Assembly: GCF_002813245.1 (NCBI RefSeq)
Contig: NZ_PHUF01000002.1
Location: 682,001-746,000, forward strand
Reading direction: 5' to 3'
From: Novosphingobium kunmingense
GTDB taxonomy: Bacteria; Pseudomonadota; Alphaproteobacteria; Sphingomonadales; Sphingomonadaceae
Length of the DNA: 64,000 nt
In this document: positions 7,779 to 16,326 of the stretch, one piece after another
Numbering within the stretch: position 1 is the stretch's first letter
How the letters are laid out: each line of letters begins with the position of its first letter
Translations under genes and position numbers: made by a program
Notes under the pieces: model-generated
Seen by the model: only the letters and a program-made list of their open reading frames with translations
Told to the model about the DNA's origin: nothing
Databases searched by the model: none

Positions 7779-8737
7779 TCGGGCTGACCGGCCATGATCA
7801 GGCCTGGCGCGCCTGGGCCGAAGCGGCGGGATCGGCACGAATGCACCACGCCTGGATTCTCGCCGGGATCAAGGGGCTCGGCAAGGGCGCCTTCGCCCGC
7901 GCCGCCGCAGCGCGGCTTGTCGCCGAAACGGGTTTGCCGCAACCGGCGTGGGACGCACACCCCGACATCATCGTGCTCGATCATCTGCCTGCCAACGACA
8001 GCGAGGAGGAAAAACGCGCCGAAGGCAAGCCGTGGCAGAAGAAGCGCAACATCACGATCGACCAGGTGCGTCGGATGCAGGCGCGGCTGATCACTCGCCC
8101 GACGCTTGGAGCGCGGCGCGTCGTGATCATCGATCCGACCGACGACATGGAGAAGGGTGCCGTCAACGCGCTGCTCAAGAGCCTCGAGGAGCCGCCGGCA
8201 GGAACCTTCTTCCTGCTGGTTGCCCATCGCCTGGGCCGATTGCTGCCAACGATCCGTTCGCGCTGCCGCGTGCTGCGCTTTGCGCCGCTGGATGATGACG
8301 CGATCGACGCCATCTTGCGCAGCGAAGTCCCCCGGGCCGACGCCCTGACGCGTGCGGCGGCTATCGCTGCGGCCGAAGGGTCACCGGGAGCGGCGCTGTC
8401 TTTCGTCGAACAGGACCTCGGCGTATTGCACGGTATAATGCAGCGCCTGATCGACGAGGGTGACGAGCACCTCGCTCTGCGTGGCGCGCTGGCCGAGGCC
8501 ATCGGCGCCCGTCCCGATCGCGAACGCCAGCAGGCGGTGATCGACCTAGCCCGCGCAGTCGCCGCTGCCGAACTCGCGCACAGCAGCAACGAGCGGCAGC
8601 AGCGCGTGATCGCGGCGCACGGCGAGCTGGTCCGGCTGGGAAGCCAGGCGAGCACCTACAACTTCGATCCGGCGCTACTGGTGATGGAGATTGGCGGCTT
8701 GCTGGCATCGCTCGCCATGCCTAGAGAGACCGCCTGA
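7775..8737 (+). CDS. holB: DNA polymerase III subunit delta' (clamp loader)
   Basis: The delta' subunit forms part of the clamp-loader pentamer that places the beta clamp on DNA. The 320-residue product has an AAA+ fold with the degenerate P-loop GIKGLGKGAF, in which Gly follows the Lys in place of Ser/Thr, as expected for a subunit that does not hydrolyse ATP. The sensor-type SRC motif (IRSRCRVLRF) is present, as is the conserved NALLKSLEEPP segment. The start overlaps tmk by ATGA, implying translational coupling. Confidence 0.94.
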   Translation: MIGLTGHDQAWRAWAEAAGSARMHHAWILAGIKGLGKGAFARAAAARLVAETGLPQPAWDAHPDIIVLDHLPANDSEEEKRAEGKPWQKKRNITIDQVRRMQARLITRPTLGARRVVIIDPTDDMEKGAVNALLKSLEEPPAGTFFLLVAHRLGRLLPTIRSRCRVLRFAPLDDDAIDAILRSEVPRADALTRAAAIAAAEGSPGAALSFVEQDLGVLHGIMQRLIDEGDEHLALRGALAEAIGARPDRERQQAVIDLARAVAAAELAHSSNERQQRVIAAHGELVRLGSQASTYNFDPALLVMEIGGLLASLAMPRETA

Positions 8738-8767
8738 CCTTCCGCACAGAAAGATTCCACGCCGGCC

Positions 8768-10324
8768 ATGGGCGATCCGTTCTATATCACCACTGCGATT
8801 TCCTACCCAAACGGCAAGCCGCATATCGGCCATGCCTACGAAGCCATTGCGGCCGATGTGATCGCCCGCTTCCAGCGCCAGATGGGACGCGACGTGCGCT
8901 TCCAGACCGGAACCGACGAGCACGGCCTGAAAATGGCCCAGAAGGCTCGCGATCTCGGCACGACACCGGCCGCGCTTGCCGATGAAATGTCACAATATTT
9001 CATCGACATGGATGCAGCTCTCAACATTTCCTACGATGTCTTCCAGCGCACCACCGAACCGCGCCATCACGCCGCTTCGCAGGAACTGTGGCGCCGGATG
9101 GAGGCCAACGGCGATCTTTATCTGGACCGCTACGAAGGCTGGTATTCGGTCCGCGACGAGGCCTACTACGACGAAAGCGAGCTGGTGGGCGGGGACAGCG
9201 GCGAGAAACTGTCGCCCCAGGGCACACCGGTCGAATGGACGGTCGAGGAAAGCTGGTTCTTCCGCCTCTCGGCCTATCAGGACAGGCTGCTCGCGCTGCT
9301 CGAGACCGACGGTTTCCTGCGCCCCGAGAGCCGCCGGAACGAAATGATCGCCTTCGTGAAAGCCGGCTTGCGCGATCTCTCGATCTCGCGGACCAGTTTT
9401 GACTGGGGGGTCAAGGTGCCCGGCAGCGACACGCACGTCATGTACGTGTGGATCGATGCGCTGACCAACTACCTGACTGGCCTTGGTTTCCCCGACGAAG
9501 GCGCTGATTTCGCACGGTTCTGGCCCTGCGACCTGCACCTCATCGGCAAGGACATCACGCGGTTCCACACGATCTACTGGCCGGCCTTCCTGATGAGTGC
9601 GGGGATCGCTGTCCCGCGCCAGGTGTTCAGCCACGGGTTCCTGCTCAACCGCGGGCAGAAGGAATCGAAGTCGCTCGGCAACGTCACCGATCCGATCGAA
9701 CTCGCCGACCGCTTCGGAGTCGATACCCTGCGCTATTTCCTCATGCGCGAGGTCGCGTTCGGACAGGACGGATCCTATTCGCCCGACGCCATCGTCACAC
9801 GCGCCAACGCCGAACTGGCCAACAGCTTCGGCAATCTGGCTCAGCGAACCTTGTCCATGATTTTCAAGAATCTGGACGGCGATCTTAAGCCGTTCCAGAC
9901 GGCTGAGGTCGACGACGCTCTTCACGTTCTCGTTGCCACTGCGTGCGGCAGCGAATTGCCCAAGGCATTCCAGGCGCTGGATTTCTCCAACGGCATCGAG
10001 GCCTGGATGCGCGCGGTTTACGCCTGCAACCAGTACGTTGACGAACAGGCGCCCTGGTCCCTTCGCAAGACCGATCCCGAGCGGATGCGCATCGTGCTCC
10101 AGACGCTTTTCATTGCCGTCCGCGACCTCGCGATCGCCATTCGCGCGGTGGTTCCGGCATCGGCTGACAAGCTGCTCGACCAACTCGGCGTGCCCTCGGG
10201 AGAACGCGATTTCGCTGCGCTGGCCGATGCCGACTGGTACGGGCGCCTCGTCGCCAGCGAATTTCGCGTGGCACAGCCCGTCGGGGTGTTTCCGCGCCTG
10301 GAACTGCCGGCAGAGACCGACTGA
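8768..10324 (+). CDS. metG: Methionyl-tRNA synthetase
   Basis: This class I synthetase charges tRNA-Met, including the initiator. The 518-residue product has the HIGH signature (KPHIGHAYE) and an anticodon-binding helical domain after about residue 360. It lacks a C-terminal tRNA-binding (OB) extension. The second class I signature, normally KMSKS, reads KESKS (in NRGQKESKSLGNV, about residue 298), leaving both catalytic lysines and serines but replacing the Met with Glu. The ATG follows a 30-base gap after holB and the stop overlaps the tatD start. Confidence 0.96.
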   Translation: MGDPFYITTAISYPNGKPHIGHAYEAIAADVIARFQRQMGRDVRFQTGTDEHGLKMAQKARDLGTTPAALADEMSQYFIDMDAALNISYDVFQRTTEPRHHAASQELWRRMEANGDLYLDRYEGWYSVRDEAYYDESELVGGDSGEKLSPQGTPVEWTVEESWFFRLSAYQDRLLALLETDGFLRPESRRNEMIAFVKAGLRDLSISRTSFDWGVKVPGSDTHVMYVWIDALTNYLTGLGFPDEGADFARFWPCDLHLIGKDITRFHTIYWPAFLMSAGIAVPRQVFSHGFLLNRGQKESKSLGNVTDPIELADRFGVDTLRYFLMREVAFGQDGSYSPDAIVTRANAELANSFGNLAQRTLSMIFKNLDGDLKPFQTAEVDDALHVLVATACGSELPKAFQALDFSNGIEAWMRAVYACNQYVDEQAPWSLRKTDPERMRIVLQTLFIAVRDLAIAIRAVVPASADKLLDQLGVPSGERDFAALADADWYGRLVASEFRVAQPVGVFPRLELPAETD

Positions 10325-11100
10325 TGTTGATCGACTCCCATTGCCACCTCGAATACAAGGGGCTTGTCGAAGACCAGCAGGGCGTTCTGGCGCGGGCACG
10401 CGACGCCGGGGTGGGGGGCTTCCTGTCGATCTCGACGCGACAGCGCGAATGGGACAAGGTCATCGGCACAGCCGAGCGCGAAGCAGACGTCTGGGCGAGC
10501 GTCGGGATCCATCCCCACGAGGCCGATGGCCATGCCGACATGGGTGAAGGGGCGTTGCTCGCCGCGACCGATCATCCTCGGGTAATCGCAATCGGCGAAA
10601 CCGGGCTCGACTATTACTACGATCATTCGGACCGCCGGACGCAGCAGGATCTGTTCCGGCGCCACATAGCCGTCGCCCGCGCGACGGGCCTGCCGCTGAT
10701 CGTGCACACCCGCGATGCAGAAGCCGATACGGCTAGGATCATGACCGAAGAAATGGAAAAGGGGACCTATCCCGCCCTGATCCACTGCTTCACCGCCTCG
10801 GCCGATTTTGCGCAGAAGATGCTCAACCTCGGCGTGACGATCTCTCTTTCAGGGATAGTCACTTTCAAGAATGCCAAAGACTTGCAAGCCATTGCTGCCA
10901 AAGTTCCCGAAGAGCGTCTGCTCGTGGAAACCGATGCGCCGTTCCTTGCTCCGGTGCCGCACCGCGGCCAGGTCTGCGAGCCGTCGTTCGTTGCCGACAC
11001 GGCGCGCTTCGTGGCGAACCTGCGCGGAGTCGACCCCGCCGCTTTGGCGGCCAGTACGACCGCGAACTTTTCGCGCCTGTTCAGCAAGGCTGGCCTGTGA
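10324..11100 (+). CDS. tatD: TatD-family metal-dependent hydrolase (DNase)
   Basis: TatD-type proteins are TIM-barrel, two-metal 3'-5' DNases implicated in DNA repair and quality control. The 258-residue product starts MLIDSHCHL, the HxH metal ligands, and carries IGETGLDYYY (Glu ligand), VHTRDAE and the ETDAPFLAPVPHRG motif (Asp ligand). The ATG overlaps the metG TGA by one base, and the gene overlaps the next by four. The family is certain; the substrate of this member is inferred. Confidence 0.93.
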   Translation: MLIDSHCHLEYKGLVEDQQGVLARARDAGVGGFLSISTRQREWDKVIGTAEREADVWASVGIHPHEADGHADMGEGALLAATDHPRVIAIGETGLDYYYDHSDRRTQQDLFRRHIAVARATGLPLIVHTRDAEADTARIMTEEMEKGTYPALIHCFTASADFAQKMLNLGVTISLSGIVTFKNAKDLQAIAAKVPEERLLVETDAPFLAPVPHRGQVCEPSFVADTARFVANLRGVDPAALAASTTANFSRLFSKAGL

Positions 11101-11864
11101 AGCTGATCATGCTGGGCAGCGGAACCTCCACAGGGGTTCCCCGCATCGGCAACGACTGGGGTGCTTGCGATCCGGCCGAACCCAAGAACCGCCGCAGCAG
11201 GGTTTCCATAGCGATCGAGAACGACGCGGGACAACGCATCCTGATCGACACTTCGACCGACCTGCGACAACAGTTGCTGGCGACCGGGATCGATCGGTTC
11301 GACGCGGTGTTCTGGACCCACGATCACGCCGATCACTGCCACGGCATCGATGATCTGCGACCGCTGCGCTATGGCCGCGGAGGACCGATCCCGGGCTATG
11401 CGGCCAGCGAAACTGTCCGCCGGCTGCGTCAGCGCTTCGGATACGTCTTTGCCGGCCAGTTCGGCTATCACACCATCGTCGAACTCGACACACTCGACCG
11501 CTTGCGGATGTGCGCCGGCTTCGGCGTTGCCTCGTGCCAGATGCCGCACGGTCCGGCGCAGAGCACTGCTTATCGGTTCGATTGCGACGGTAAGACAATT
11601 GGTTACGCGACAGACTTCAGTGAGATTACACGCGAGATGATCGACCTGTTCTATAAGGTTGATCTGCTCGTCGTAGATTGCCTGCGCCGCGAACCGCATC
11701 CTACCCACGCGCATCTTGGCATGGCGCTGGAACTTGTCGAGACAACCCGAGCGGGCTGCGGCGTGCTGACGCATCTCGACAAGTCTATGGATTATGCGAC
11801 CCTGGCGGGCGAAGTGCCGGCCAACGTCCTCGTTGGCTTCGACGGTATGGAGCTTGCCGCATGA
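11097..11864 (+). CDS. MBL-fold metallo-hydrolase (PhnP-like phosphodiesterase)
   Basis: The 255-residue metallo-beta-lactamase-fold protein has the metal site HDHADHCHG, typical of PhnP-type cyclic phosphodiesterases and related nucleases. It also has LGSGTSTGVPRIGNDW at the N-terminus and a late HLDKSMDYA segment. It starts with GTG overlapping the tatD stop (GTGA). No phosphonate genes are nearby, so a role in phosphonate breakdown is unlikely. Its constant pairing with tatD and metG in this lineage suggests nucleic-acid or nucleotide housekeeping, which is inference. Confidence 0.85.
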   Translation: MKLIMLGSGTSTGVPRIGNDWGACDPAEPKNRRSRVSIAIENDAGQRILIDTSTDLRQQLLATGIDRFDAVFWTHDHADHCHGIDDLRPLRYGRGGPIPGYAASETVRRLRQRFGYVFAGQFGYHTIVELDTLDRLRMCAGFGVASCQMPHGPAQSTAYRFDCDGKTIGYATDFSEITREMIDLFYKVDLLVVDCLRREPHPTHAHLGMALELVETTRAGCGVLTHLDKSMDYATLAGEVPANVLVGFDGMELAA

Positions 11865-12031
11865 CCACGGAAATCGTCTTTGCGCTGATTGGCGGCTTGC
11901 TGGTCCTGGCGCTCAACTGGCGTGCCATGGCATCGCATGGCCTCCCGCGCGAGCGGCTTGTGAAGCTGGCCCTGATCTGGATCGGCATCATCATCGTGAT
12001 AACGGCAGGGGTGCGGTTCTTTGCTACCTGA
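11861..12031 (+). CDS. 56-residue small membrane protein
   Basis: This tiny gene starts with ATG overlapping the TGA of the preceding hydrolase. The product has two hydrophobic segments, about residues 4-19 (IVFALIGGLLVLALNW) and 36-54 (LALIWIGIIIVITAGVRFF), joined by a basic loop (HGLPRERLVK). The coupling to the upstream gene and the good membrane topology argue that it is real. I recognise no family. Confidence 0.65.
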   Translation: MTTEIVFALIGGLLVLALNWRAMASHGLPRERLVKLALIWIGIIIVITAGVRFFAT

Positions 12032-12058
12032 CTAAAATCAAACACAGTGTCATTTAAC

Positions 12059-12072
12059 ATAATATATATTAT
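12059..12072. promoter_or_regulatory. Perfect AT palindrome before mazG
   Basis: ATAATATATATTAT is a perfect 14-bp palindrome in an AT-rich island, 9 bases before the mazG ATG. No Shine-Dalgarno sequence is present. It may be a -10 region giving a near-leaderless transcript, or an operator. Confidence 0.45.
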
Positions 12073-12081
12073 CAATCTCAT

Positions 12082-12876
12082 ATGCACGACAACGACCTTA
12101 CATCCCTTCAGCGACTACTCGACATCATGGCCACCCTGCGTGACCCGGAGCGCGGCTGCGACTGGGACCGTGCGCAGGATTTCGCCTCAATCGCACCTTA
12201 CACGATCGAGGAAGCCTATGAGGTCGCAGACGCAATCGAGCGGAACGACGCCGAGGCGCTGAAGGATGAACTTGGCGATTTGTTGCTCCAGGTCGTGTTC
12301 CACGCCCGCATGGCCCACGAAGCCGGCCTGTTCGATTTCTCCTCAGTGGCTGCGGGCATCGCCGCCAAGATGGAAGCACGCCATCCGCACATCTTCGGCG
12401 ACCATCCGGATCACGGCCATTCGCGCGAGGAACGGTGGGAGAGCATCAAGGCATCCGAACGCCAAGCCAAGGGCGCGACGAGTGCCATGGACGGGGTCGC
12501 TCTCGCCCTGCCCGCGCTGATGCGGGCTGAGAAACTTCAGAAACGCGCGGCGCGGCAAGGCTTCGACTGGCCGGATAATCAAGGCCCCGCAGCCAAGCTG
12601 GCTGAAGAAGCGGACGAGCTGGCTGCGGCAAGCACAGATCGAGAAAGGATCGAGGAGGCCGGCGACCTGCTGTTTGCGGCGGTCAACGTCGCCCGCTCCT
12701 ACGGCGTTGCGCCAGAGGATGCGCTTCGCGCCGCCAATGCCAAATTCGAACGCCGCTTCCGCACGATGGAGAGCCTTGCAGCTGCCAATGGCACGGAATT
12801 CGGCGCGCTCGATCTCGACCAACAAGAAGAGCTGTGGCGTGACGTCAAGGCGTCAGAGGCGGGTAAAGCGCCCTAG
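12082..12876 (+). CDS. mazG: Nucleoside triphosphate pyrophosphohydrolase
   Basis: MazG hydrolyses (d)NTPs to NMP and pyrophosphate and is credited with house-cleaning of damaged nucleotides and lowering of (p)ppGpp-linked effects. At 264 residues it has two MazG repeats. The metal-binding ExxE...ExxD pattern is seen in EEAYEVADAI...LKDELGDLLLQV, and a second copy lies around EEADELAAAS...EEAGDLLFAAVNV. The ATG at 12082 has no ribosome-binding site but follows the AT-rich palindrome. Its 3' end overlaps the convergent hflX by 24 bases. Confidence 0.95.
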   Translation: MHDNDLTSLQRLLDIMATLRDPERGCDWDRAQDFASIAPYTIEEAYEVADAIERNDAEALKDELGDLLLQVVFHARMAHEAGLFDFSSVAAGIAAKMEARHPHIFGDHPDHGHSREERWESIKASERQAKGATSAMDGVALALPALMRAEKLQKRAARQGFDWPDNQGPAAKLAEEADELAAASTDRERIEEAGDLLFAAVNVARSYGVAPEDALRAANAKFERRFRTMESLAAANGTEFGALDLDQQEELWRDVKASEAGKAP

Positions 12877-14184
12877 TTCGCGCGGTTCGAGCCGGACCGA
12901 GAGCCGCCGCAGCGGTCCTCGCTCATCCTCCCCTGCTTCGTCATCGGCCAGCACTTCGCCATGCGCATGCAGCCACGCCAGTCGCTGGCCGTCGCTGGCC
13001 GGCAGCACGAAAGTGTGCAGACGCGCACCCTGCGTCAAAAGGCGGCTCACCGCTTCGAGCAGCGCATCTGTCCCCACGCCGGTCAGAGCGGAAAGCGGAA
13101 CGATTACCTCGTCGGGGTGGGCAGCGATCTGGTCTGTCAGTTCGATGGCCCGTTCGGCATCGAGCAGGTCCCATTTGTTCCAGGCCTCTACCATCGGGAT
13201 GCGCGGGGTCTCGGCCTCGTCGTCGAGCAAGCCAAGATCGGACAGGATGTCGAGGACTTCGGCCTTCTGCGCGGCGGTATCGGGATTGGCGATATCGCGG
13301 ACGTGGACGATCACGTCGGCGGCCGTAACCTCTTCCAACGTGGCGCGGAACGCGGCGACAAGCTGTGTCGGCAGGTCAGAGATGAACCCTACCGTATCCG
13401 AGAGTATCGCCTTGTCGACGCCGGGCAGACGAATCCGGCGCATGGTGGGGTCGAGCGTCGCGAACAGCAGGTCCTCGGCCATGACGCCTGCGCCCGTCAG
13501 TCGGTTGAACAGGGTCGATTTGCCCGCGTTGGTATAACCAACCAGCGCGATCACCGGCCAGGGCGCCTTCTCGCGGCGGCTGCGGTGTAGACCGCGCGTC
13601 CGTCTGACCTGCTCCAGTTCGCGGCGCAGACGGGCCATGCGATCGCGGATCATGCGACGGTCGGCCTCGATCTGGGTTTCGCCGGGCCCACCAAGGAAAC
13701 CGAAGCCGCCGCGCTGCCGCTCTAGGTGCGTCCATGATCGGACGAGCCGGCCAGCCTGGTAATCGAGGTGCGCCAGCTCGACCTGAAGCCGACCTTCGGC
13801 TGTCGCCGCACGCTCACCGAAGATCTCGAGGATCAGGCCCGTGCGGTCGATCACCTTGCGCTTCAGCTTGTCTTCGAGGTTGCGCTGCTGGATTGCGGTC
13901 AGCGACCCGTCGACGATGACCAGCTCGGCATCGTCCTGGTTGCAGGCGACATCGATGTTCCGGATCTGGCCTTCGCCGAACAGCGTGCCGGCGCGCGCCT
14001 CGCGGATCGGAATGGCGATCGCATCGATGACGACGAGGCCGATCGCCAGCGCCAGCCCCTTAGCCTCTTCGAGGCGGGCCGCCGTATCGATCGACGCGCT
14101 CCCCCGCCCCCGGAAGTCCGGATAGACGACAAGAGCGCGCGCGCCGCGGGAAACGTCCTCGCGGTTATCGTCGAGAAAGCTCAG
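12853..14184 (-). CDS. hflX: HflX-type ribosome-associated GTPase, apparent CTG start
   Basis: HflX binds the 50S subunit and splits stalled or heat-damaged ribosomes. The frame encodes the N-terminal HflX domain, then a coiled linker ([20 protein letters not shown]), then the G domain with GYTNAGKST (G1), [10 protein letters not shown] (G3) and NKWD (G4). A GTG at 13854 falls inside the N-terminal domain ([11 protein letters not shown]), so it cannot be the true start. Upstream, back to a stop at 14193, there is no ATG, GTG or TTG. CTG 14184 has GGAAGG about 9 bases upstream and overlaps the hfq stop as CTGA, giving 443 residues beginning [16 protein letters not shown]. Translation is probably coupled to hfq. 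Confidence 0.9.
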   Translation of the reverse strand: MSFLDDNREDVSRGARALVVYPDFRGRGSASIDTAARLEEAKGLALAIGLVVIDAIAIPIREARAGTLFGEGQIRNIDVACNQDDAELVIVDGSLTAIQQRNLEDKLKRKVIDRTGLILEIFGERAATAEGRLQVELAHLDYQAGRLVRSWTHLERQRGGFGFLGGPGETQIEADRRMIRDRMARLRRELEQVRRTRGLHRSRREKAPWPVIALVGYTNAGKSTLFNRLTGAGVMAEDLLFATLDPTMRRIRLPGVDKAILSDTVGFISDLPTQLVAAFRATLEEVTAADVIVHVRDIANPDTAAQKAEVLDILSDLGLLDDEAETPRIPMVEAWNKWDLLDAERAIELTDQIAAHPDEVIVPLSALTGVGTDALLEAVSRLLTQGARLHTFVLPASDGQRLAWLHAHGEVLADDEAGEDERGPLRRLSVRLEPRELGRFTRL

Positions 14185-14765
14185 GCTTCGTCACCTTCCT
14201 CGCCGTCCCAGCCATCGCCGGTCAGATCGACCGGGCTCAGCGGCTGGATGGTCGAGACCGCGTGCTTGTAGGCAAGCTGCACATAACCTTCGCGTTCGAG
14301 CAGCATGCAGAAAAGGTCATAGGCCGCAACCCGGCCCTGCAGCATCACGCCGTTGACCAGGAACATGGTGACCTGCACGCCCGAGGCGCGCACGCTCGAC
14401 AGGAACACGTCCTGAAGCAAGCGAACCTTCTTGGCCCCTTCGACCGTGCCGAACTGGCGGGCATCGACCGGCTGGCTGGGCATGATGGTGGAAACCGCGT
14501 GCTTGTAGACCAGTTGCGACTGGCCATCGCGGCGCAGCAGGATCGAGAAGTTGTCGAACCAGGTGACAATGCCCTGCAACTTGACACCCTTGACCAGGAA
14601 CATGGTCACCGGGGTCTTGTTCTTGCGCAGCAGGTTGAGGAACTGGTCCTGCAGGTTCTGCCCCTTGGCCGGTGCCGGTGCGGCATCGGGATGGGTGACG
14701 GCTTCGGGGGTTTCGTCGGACGACTTTTCGGCGCGCGGACGGGCCGAGAGCGTGCGGGATGTCAT
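14181..14765 (-). CDS. hfq: Tandem (double-domain) Hfq RNA chaperone
   Basis: Hfq is the hexameric Sm-like chaperone that pairs small RNAs with mRNAs. Normal Hfq is about 80-100 residues; this product is 194 and contains two complete Hfq folds, about 36-96 and 115-175, joined by an 18-residue linker. Both have Sm1 ([30 protein letters not shown]) and the Sm2 signature YKHAVSTI. The first keeps the Gln of the proximal face ([10 protein letters not shown]) and a partly basic rim (LLRKNK). The second loses the distal-face Lys (GVMLQG) and the rim arginines (VRASG). A ring could form from three chains. AAGGAG lies 8 bases before the ATG. It is followed by hflX, as in E. coli. Confidence 0.95.
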   Translation of the reverse strand: MTSRTLSARPRAEKSSDETPEAVTHPDAAPAPAKGQNLQDQFLNLLRKNKTPVTMFLVKGVKLQGIVTWFDNFSILLRRDGQSQLVYKHAVSTIMPSQPVDARQFGTVEGAKKVRLLQDVFLSSVRASGVQVTMFLVNGVMLQGRVAAYDLFCMLLEREGYVQLAYKHAVSTIQPLSPVDLTGDGWDGEEGDEA

Positions 14766-14909
14766 CAGTCGGACTCCTTCTTTTTGACGGCCGCTGGTGC
14801 GGTCCGCATTCTGGCCGAGCCCATCGGGGCGCGAACCGGTTCAACTTGGGACGGGGTCTTACCGCCTTTCAGGACGGTCGTAAATCACCCGATGGCAGAA
14901 AACGCAGGG

Positions 14910-16307
14910 TCAGGCCTCTTCAAGCTCGGTTTCCTCGCCATCCTTGCCGCCAACCATGCCAAGCAGCTTGAGCTTGCGGTGCAGCGCCGAGCGTTCCATT
15001 CCAATAAACGAGGCTGTCCGCGAGATGTTGCCCGAGAACCGGCGGATCTGGACCCGCAGGTACTCGCGCTCGAAGTTCTCGCGCGCCTCGCGCAACGGCA
15101 CGCCCATCAACGAAGGCATGCCGGTCTCGTTGCCGATGCGACCGTTGACAACTTCTCCCGGCAGCATGTCGGTCGCGATCCTGGCAAGCTGGTCGCGCGG
15201 GGTGAGGATAATGGTGCGTTCGACCACGTTGCGAAGCTGGCGCACGTTGCCCGGCCATTCGTAGCTTTGCAGCGCGGCCATGGCCTCCATCGCCACCTCG
15301 GGCGGCGGCACGCCTTGATCGGCGGCAAAACGGGCAAAGAAATGGTCTGCCAGCGCCGGAATATCCTCGCGCCGTTCGGCCAGTGATGGGATCGCCACCG
15401 GCACGACGTTGAGGCGGTAGAACAGATCTTCGCGAAAGCGGCTTTCGGCGATCTCCTTTTCGAGGTCGCGCGCGGTCGACGAGACAACGCGCACGTCGAC
15501 GCGGATCTGGCGGTGCCCGCCGACCCGGACGAAAGCCTGTTCGGTCAGCACGCGAAGTATGCGCGCCTGGGTCGACAGCGGCATGTCGGCCACCTCGTCG
15601 AGATAGAGCGTCCCCCCATCGGCCATTTCGAGCAGGCCCGCACGGACCAGCTTGCCGCCCTGCTCTTCGCCGAACAGCTCCTGCTCGAAACGCTCCGGGG
15701 TGATGCGCGCCGAATTGACCGTGACGAAGGCATTGCCGGCTCGCGGGCTCCAGCTGTGCAGCAGCCGCGCGGCGACCTCCTTGCCGGTGCCGGCCGGGCC
15801 GCTGATCAGCAGACGGCTGCCGGTGTTGGCGACCCGCTTCAGCGTAGCGCGGACGGCGTTGATGGCCGAGCTGTTGCCCGTAAACTCGTCCGCCATGGTG
15901 AAGCCTTCGCGCAGGCGCGCGTTTTCACGGCGCAGGCGCTCGGTCTCGGTCGCGCGGGCGACCAGCAGCAGCAGGCGCTCGGCCTCGAATGGCTTCTCGA
16001 TGAAATCCATCGCCCCGCGCCCGATTGCCGACACCGCAGTGTCGATATTGCCGTGCCCCGAGAAGATGATCACCGGGAGTTCCGGCTCGCGCTGCTTGAT
16101 CGCATCCAGCACTTCGAGGCCGTCCATCGGGCTGCCATGCAACCAGACGTCAAGCAGGACCAGGCTTGGCCGCCGTTCGTCGACCATGGCCAACGCCGTG
16201 GTGCTGTCGCCGGCAGTGCGGCACTCATAGCCTTCATCGCTCAACACACCGGCAACGAGTTCGCGAATGTCGCGTTCGTCGTCGACGATCAGGATATCGA
16301 GGGCCAT
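14910..16307 (-). CDS. ntrX: NtrX response regulator (AAA+, no GAFTGA motif)
   Basis: NtrX is the partner of the membrane kinase NtrY and in alphaproteobacteria affects nitrogen metabolism, respiration and envelope functions. The 465-residue product has a receiver domain (about 1-120; acidic DDERD, phosphoacceptor in VLLDVWLHG), an AAA+ domain (GPAGTGKE Walker A, GGTLYLDEVADM Walker B) and a C-terminal Fis-type helix-turn-helix (RTASFIGMERSALHRKL). The sigma54-contacting GAFTGA loop is missing; the equivalent region reads GEEQGGKLVRAG. It therefore probably does not activate sigma54 promoters. I chose the ATG at 16307, with AAGGAA upstream. It lies 19 bases after ntrY. Confidence 0.93.
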   Translation of the reverse strand: MALDILIVDDERDIRELVAGVLSDEGYECRTAGDSTTALAMVDERRPSLVLLDVWLHGSPMDGLEVLDAIKQREPELPVIIFSGHGNIDTAVSAIGRGAMDFIEKPFEAERLLLLVARATETERLRRENARLREGFTMADEFTGNSSAINAVRATLKRVANTGSRLLISGPAGTGKEVAARLLHSWSPRAGNAFVTVNSARITPERFEQELFGEEQGGKLVRAGLLEMADGGTLYLDEVADMPLSTQARILRVLTEQAFVRVGGHRQIRVDVRVVSSTARDLEKEIAESRFREDLFYRLNVVPVAIPSLAERREDIPALADHFFARFAADQGVPPPEVAMEAMAALQSYEWPGNVRQLRNVVERTIILTPRDQLARIATDMLPGEVVNGRIGNETGMPSLMGVPLREARENFEREYLRVQIRRFSGNISRTASFIGMERSALHRKLKLLGMVGGKDGEETELEEA

Positions 16308-16326
16308 TGGTGTTCCTTTTCGGGGG

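Noticed and set aside
13852..13854. GTG at 13854 as the hflX start
   Set aside because: It lies in [11 protein letters not shown] inside the conserved N-terminal domain; about 110 in-frame residues upstream match HflX.
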